Source: Hydrogenothermaceae bacterium
Lineage (GTDB): Bacteria > Aquificota > Aquificia > Aquificales > Hydrogenothermaceae
Assembly: GCA_012961365.1 (NCBI GenBank)
Contig: DTZN01000073.1
Location: forward strand, 1 to 10,326
DNA length: 10,326 bases
Direction: 5' to 3'
Part shown: positions 6,213 to 10,326 of the stretch, one piece after another
How positions within the stretch are numbered: position 1 is the stretch's first letter
How the letters are laid out: each line of letters opens with the position of its first letter
Notes under the pieces: generated by a model
What the model saw: the letters and a program-made list of their open reading frames with translations, nothing else
Databases searched by the model: none
What the model was told of the DNA's origin: nothing
Translations under genes and position numbers: made by a program

Positions 6213-6883
6213 TAAAAGTTAAACTTAAAAAGAGTTTACTAGAACTTAAAATAGATATAGATTTTATAGTAAATGAAAAATTTGTAAGTATATTTGGAAA
6301 ATCTGGGAGTGGGAAAACTACAATTCTAAGATGCATCGCAGGGCTTGAAACTCCTGATGAAGGACAGGTTGTCTTTAAAGATATAACTTGGTTTTCATCA
6401 GAAAAAAATATAAATTTACCACCTCAAAAAAGGAGTATAAGTTTTGTTTTCCAACAACCAGCACTATTTCCTAATATGAGTGTTGAGGAAAATATAAGAT
6501 ATGCTATGTCTAAAAAAGATGAAAAATTTTTTGAAAGATTGGTATCAATAGCAAATATAGAAAAACTATTAAATAGAAAACCTAAAAATTTATCAGGAGG
6601 GGAAAAACAAAAAGTATCATTAATAAGAGCTATAGCAAGAAAACCAGATGTTTTACTTTTAGACGAACCATTTACAGCTTTAGATTTTGAAACAAAGTTT
6701 GAAATATACGAAGAATTAAAAATATTATCAAAAGATATAGGTTTTTATACAATTTTAGTAAGTCATGATATTTTTGAGGTATCAAAGTTTACAAATAAAG
6801 TTTTTTATATAGAAAAAGGAAGCATAACAAAGACAGGAAAGCCTACAGAAATACTTCCCATAAAACAATATTTTCGGTTATGA
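6209..6883 (+). CDS. modC: Molybdate/tungstate ABC transporter ATP-binding protein ModC (short form)
   Basis: This 224-residue ABC ATPase powers the ModAB importer. Visible motifs are Walker A GKSGSGKT (30-37), Q-loop FQQPALFPNMSVEENI (81-96, Q82), signature LSGGEKQKVSLIRAIA (128-143), Walker B LLLLDEP (around 148-154) with catalytic E153, D-loop ALD (157-159) and switch H186 in SHD. It stops about 40 residues after the H-loop. It therefore lacks the C-terminal TOBE/Mop oxyanion-binding domain of the roughly 350-residue E. coli ModC, which in some transporters gives substrate inhibition. Nothing looks truncated: the natural stop overlaps era by six bases, and short ModC proteins are known. 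Its ATG overlaps the modB stop (ATGA). The assignment to molybdate rests mainly on operon context. Confidence 0.92.
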   Translation: MIKVKLKKSLLELKIDIDFIVNEKFVSIFGKSGSGKTTILRCIAGLETPDEGQVVFKDITWFSSEKNINLPPQKRSISFVFQQPALFPNMSVEENIRYAMSKKDEKFFERLVSIANIEKLLNRKPKNLSGGEKQKVSLIRAIARKPDVLLLDEPFTALDFETKFEIYEELKILSKDIGFYTILVSHDIFEVSKFTNKVFYIEKGSITKTGKPTEILPIKQYFRL

Positions 6884-7801
6884 AATATACTGATAACCAA
6901 GCATTTTAAGAAGCCTAATGTCTTCTTTCCATCTTTCTTTTACTTTAACCCAAAGGTTTAAATAAACCTTTTTACCTAAAAGTTGTTCTAATTCTTCCCT
7001 TGCCATTTTTCCAATCTTCTTTAAAGTTTGTCCTTTTTTTCCAATCACTATTTTTTTGTGATTTTCTTTTTCAACATAACAAATTGCATCTATAAGAAGT
7101 AAATTTTTATTCCTATCTCCTTCTCTAATACTTTCAACTTCTACAGCTACTGAGTAAGGAAGTTCATCTCTTAAAATATTGAAGGCTTTTTCTCTTATAA
7201 TTTCAGCAACATAAAACTTTAGTGGTAAATCTGTAATTTGGTCTTCTGGAAACAGTGGTGGAGATTTTGGAAGATATTTCTTTAAAACTTCTAAAAATCT
7301 ATCAAGATTTACTTTCTTTGTTGCGGATGTTGGAATTATTTCTTTAAAATTAAATTTTTTTGATACTTGCTCTATAAGAGGCAATAAACTTTCTTTATTT
7401 ACTTTATCTACTTTGTTTATTATTAAAATTGCAGGTTTATTAAATTTTTTTAAGTAATTTTCTAATATTTTTTCATCATCTTTTGTCCAACCAGTAGTTG
7501 CGTCAATTACCATAGCAATTAAATCTGCTTCTTCCATTGAAGATACAGCACTTTCTACTACCGTTTTGGTTAATATATCTTTTCCTTTTTGAACTCCGGG
7601 AGTATCTAAAAAGATAATCTGGGCATCTTTATCATGTTTTACTCCTAAAATTCTCATTCTGGTAGTTTGCGGTTTTGGACTTGTTATAGAAAGTTTCGTT
7701 CCAAGGATACTATTTAATAGTGTGGATTTACCAACGTTTGGCCTTCCAACTAATGCAACAAAGCCAGCTTTAAAATTTTCTGGAATATTCTCGGTAATCA
7801 T
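6878..7801 (-). CDS. era: GTPase Era, ribosome assembly factor
   Basis: Era binds the 3' end of 16S rRNA and acts in 30S maturation, cell-cycle and energy control. The 307-residue product is full length. G1 is GRPNVGKST (19-27), switch I contains SPKPQTTR (41-48, the Era-typical G2 region), G3 is DTPG (66-69), G4 is NKVD (129-132) and G5 is SAT (159-161). The C-terminal KH domain has the VIGKKGQTLKKIG loop (252-264) and ends in the conserved LNLWVKVKERWKEDIRLLKM (282-301) block. The ATG at 7801 is preceded by AGAGGG (7811-7806). It converges with modC (six-base overlap) and diverges from ahcY across an 80-base gap. Confidence 0.97.
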   Translation of the reverse strand: MITENIPENFKAGFVALVGRPNVGKSTLLNSILGTKLSITSPKPQTTRMRILGVKHDKDAQIIFLDTPGVQKGKDILTKTVVESAVSSMEEADLIAMVIDATTGWTKDDEKILENYLKKFNKPAILIINKVDKVNKESLLPLIEQVSKKFNFKEIIPTSATKKVNLDRFLEVLKKYLPKSPPLFPEDQITDLPLKFYVAEIIREKAFNILRDELPYSVAVEVESIREGDRNKNLLLIDAICYVEKENHKKIVIGKKGQTLKKIGKMAREELEQLLGKKVYLNLWVKVKERWKEDIRLLKMLGYQYIS

Positions 7802-7803
7802 AA

Positions 7804-9138
<1,335 letters not shown>

Positions 9139-10077
9139 ATGTTTGGAATAGAAAAGCTTTTAGAAAAAATATTAAATAGGCAAAACACTCCAAAGGAACA
9201 AAGAGAAGAGTTTAATATAAATACTAAGTATGTTCATGGACTTCTTTTTTATAATTCTTATTTTGACAAAATTGCATCTGCTTTAAAGAGAGAAACAGTT
9301 GCATTTATTGTTGGAGGATGGATAAGAGATAGACTTTTAAACAGAGAAATAGGCAATAAAGTTGATGTAGATTTATTAGTTACAACAGACCCTTGGGAGA
9401 TAGTTAAAAACCTTCAAATGATTTTAGGTAAAGGGGATATATTTAAATTTGAAAAAGAAACTACAGTAGCTTCTATTGTTTTTACAGAAGGAAACACAAG
9501 GTATAGATTTGATTTTTCATTTATGGATATTTCTGATATTTTAAACTCAAATTTAGACTTCCAAGAAAAAGAATTAAAAATAGTAGACAAATTAAACGAG
9601 AACTTGCTAACTAGAGATTTTACTATTAATGCAATGGCAATACTTTTTGATGATGCAACTTCAATGGGAGCATCTCAAACAATTCTTTTTGACCCTTCAA
9701 ATGGGCTAAAGGACTTAAACGAAGGAATAATAAGACCTGTATCAATAGAAAATATAAAAAAAGACCCAGTTAGAATTTTAAGGGGCTATAGGTTTTCTCA
9801 AGAACTAAATTTTACACTAAACAAAGAATTTGAAAACTGGATAAAAGAAAACAAAGAGCTTATAAAAATTAGTCCAATTGAAAAAATTAGAGATGAAGTT
9901 TTAAAAATTTTTGATAAAGAGCATTCAAAAAAAACTATAGAAAAACTAGAAGAAGTTGGTTTACTTCAGCTAATAATTCCTCAAACTGCTTCTATAACAC
10001 CTTCTGAATATGAAAAAAAATATAGCTTTCAAGCTTTAGATAGATTTGATGATTTTTTAAAAAAAAAGATGATTTAA
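9139..10077 (+). CDS. Class II CCA-adding/poly(A) polymerase-type nucleotidyltransferase, apparently cut short by a frameshift
   Basis: The 312-residue product carries the N-terminal half of class II tRNA nucleotidyltransferases/poly(A) polymerases: FIVGGWIRDRLLN (56-68, GG59-60 and R63-D64), the metal-binding D76-V-D78 with a third acid near D125, LTRDFTINAMA (157-167), and the base-selecting DPVRILRGYRFSQELNF (209-225), followed by a helical neck. About 50 extra residues precede the catalytic core. In Aquifex, CC- and A-addition are known to be split between two related enzymes, so this could be either; which one cannot be told here. The ATG abuts the ahcY stop, and its ribosome binding site (GGA at 9130-9132) is weak and lies in ahcY. 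The frame stops at 10075-10077, ten bases past an A9 run, while the -1 frame continues. The family is usually about 400 residues or more, so the 3' end is probably displaced. Confidence 0.85.
   Translation: MFGIEKLLEKILNRQNTPKEQREEFNINTKYVHGLLFYNSYFDKIASALKRETVAFIVGGWIRDRLLNREIGNKVDVDLLVTTDPWEIVKNLQMILGKGDIFKFEKETTVASIVFTEGNTRYRFDFSFMDISDILNSNLDFQEKELKIVDKLNENLLTRDFTINAMAILFDDATSMGASQTILFDPSNGLKDLNEGIIRPVSIENIKKDPVRILRGYRFSQELNFTLNKEFENWIKENKELIKISPIEKIRDEVLKIFDKEHSKKTIEKLEEVGLLQLIIPQTASITPSEYEKKYSFQALDRFDDFLKKKMI
10053..10068 (+). other. T6A9G homopolymer with in-frame A AAA AAG slippery heptamer
   Basis: The bases read TTTTTTAAAAAAAAAG. In the nucleotidyltransferase frame the codons are ttt tta aaa aaa aag, so the heptamer A AAA AAG is in the register required for -1 frameshifting, as in E. 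coli dnaX. The zero frame ends three codons later (atg att taa), whereas the -1 frame reads on. A homopolymer sequencing error or a real one-base deletion would look the same. Confidence 0.6.
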
Positions 10078-10274
10078 TCATTCCTGAAGTTTTAAATATA
10101 TATAAACCAAAACAATTTTTAACAGACTTTACAGATATAACACTTTCTAAGCTATATTTATACTTGCGCATAAAAAATTTAAACTCAATTCTTTTAATTG
10201 TTCATTATCTACTGGTGATGGTGCATCTATCATCATATCTCTTCCATTATTGTTTTTTGGAAAGTATATTTTAA
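10068..10274 (+). pseudogene. Minus-one-frame continuation of the nucleotidyltransferase gene
   Basis: After the A9 run the -1 frame is open for 68 codons to TAA at 10272-10274. Its first part, DDLIIPEVLNIYKPKQF then [14 protein letters not shown], reads like a normal protein and could continue the helical C-terminal region. The last 25 or so residues (from about [12 protein letters not shown]) look like an arbitrary translation of AT-rich DNA. The real similarity, if any, may therefore end near 10160-10200. Even with this extension the protein would be about 380 residues. Confidence 0.4.
10147..10236 (-). CDS. Short unassigned antisense ORF
   Basis: On the minus strand a 29-codon ORF runs from ATG 10236-10234 to TAG 10149-10147, beginning [28 protein letters not shown] lies just upstream of the double ATG. 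The frame is open further upstream to about 10288 without another ATG. The first 20 residues have a more protein-like composition than the plus-strand frames here, but I recognise no family and the whole stretch may be non-coding. It could be the remnant or end of a gene lying to the right. Confidence 0.2.
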   Translation of the reverse strand: MMIDAPSPVDNEQLKELSLNFLCASINIA

Positions 10275-10326
10275 TTTTTATTTTTATTTAATTTTTACTT
10301 TACATTGAAAATAATATTTTGCTAAA
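10275..10326. other. AT-rich right end with no recognisable feature
   Basis: The last bases are almost all A and T, with runs of TTTTTATTT type. All readable frames hit stops quickly, and I see no RNA gene, clean hairpin or repeat end here. Confidence 0.5.

Noticed and set aside
10216..10235. TGATG...CATCA inverted repeat as a terminator
   Set aside because: The stem is only five base pairs with no following T tract, so it is expected by chance in this DNA.

Overview
The window reads as compact, AT-rich bacterial chromosome from a thermophile, most likely an Aquificota member of the Hydrogenothermaceae (Sulfurihydrogenibium-like). This is inferred from the very low GC, heavy use of AGA for Arg and ATA for Ile, Lys/Glu/Ile-rich proteins, operons of unrelated genes, overlapping gene ends, and a Thermotoga-like encapsulin and short AdoHcy hydrolase. 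It was not checked by database search.

Left part (1-2899): the N-terminal third of an AMP-forming acyl-CoA synthetase runs off the left edge on the minus strand. Divergent from it is a three-gene cluster: a Family 1 encapsulin shell protein, a 314-residue ferritin-like protein ending in an encapsulin cargo-loading tail (LTVGSLFG), and an exported TlpA/ResA-type thioredoxin whose start codon overlaps the cargo stop. This is the most interesting part. The cargo looks like two fused four-helix ferritin-like domains: the first keeps a full diiron ligand set, while the second has lost most of its own. The shared upstream gap carries a sigma70-like -35 overlapped by an FNR/CRP-like imperfect palindrome.

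Middle part (2880-4811, minus strand): a heptose-7-phosphate kinase gene (LPS inner core) is followed by purS and purQ, two subunits of FGAM synthase. purL is not in the window. purQ overlaps the thioredoxin gene tail to tail by 20 bases.

Right-middle (4868-7801): modA, modB and modC form a tightly overlapping molybdate/tungstate ABC importer operon, with a short ModC lacking the usual C-terminal regulatory domain. It converges with era (ribosome-assembly GTPase), overlapping by 6 bases.

Right part (7882-10326): ahcY (S-adenosylhomocysteine hydrolase) has an extended -10 type promoter. It is followed with no gap by a class II CCA-adding/poly(A) polymerase-type nucleotidyltransferase. That gene stops early just after a T6A9G run containing an in-frame A AAA AAG slippery heptamer; the -1 frame stays open for 68 more codons. 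This could be a frameshift mutation, a sequencing error, or recoding/slippage. The last roughly 170 bases are very AT-rich, hold a short unassigned antisense ORF, and otherwise show nothing I can name. No RNA genes, CRISPR arrays, insertion sequences or convincing intrinsic terminators were seen.
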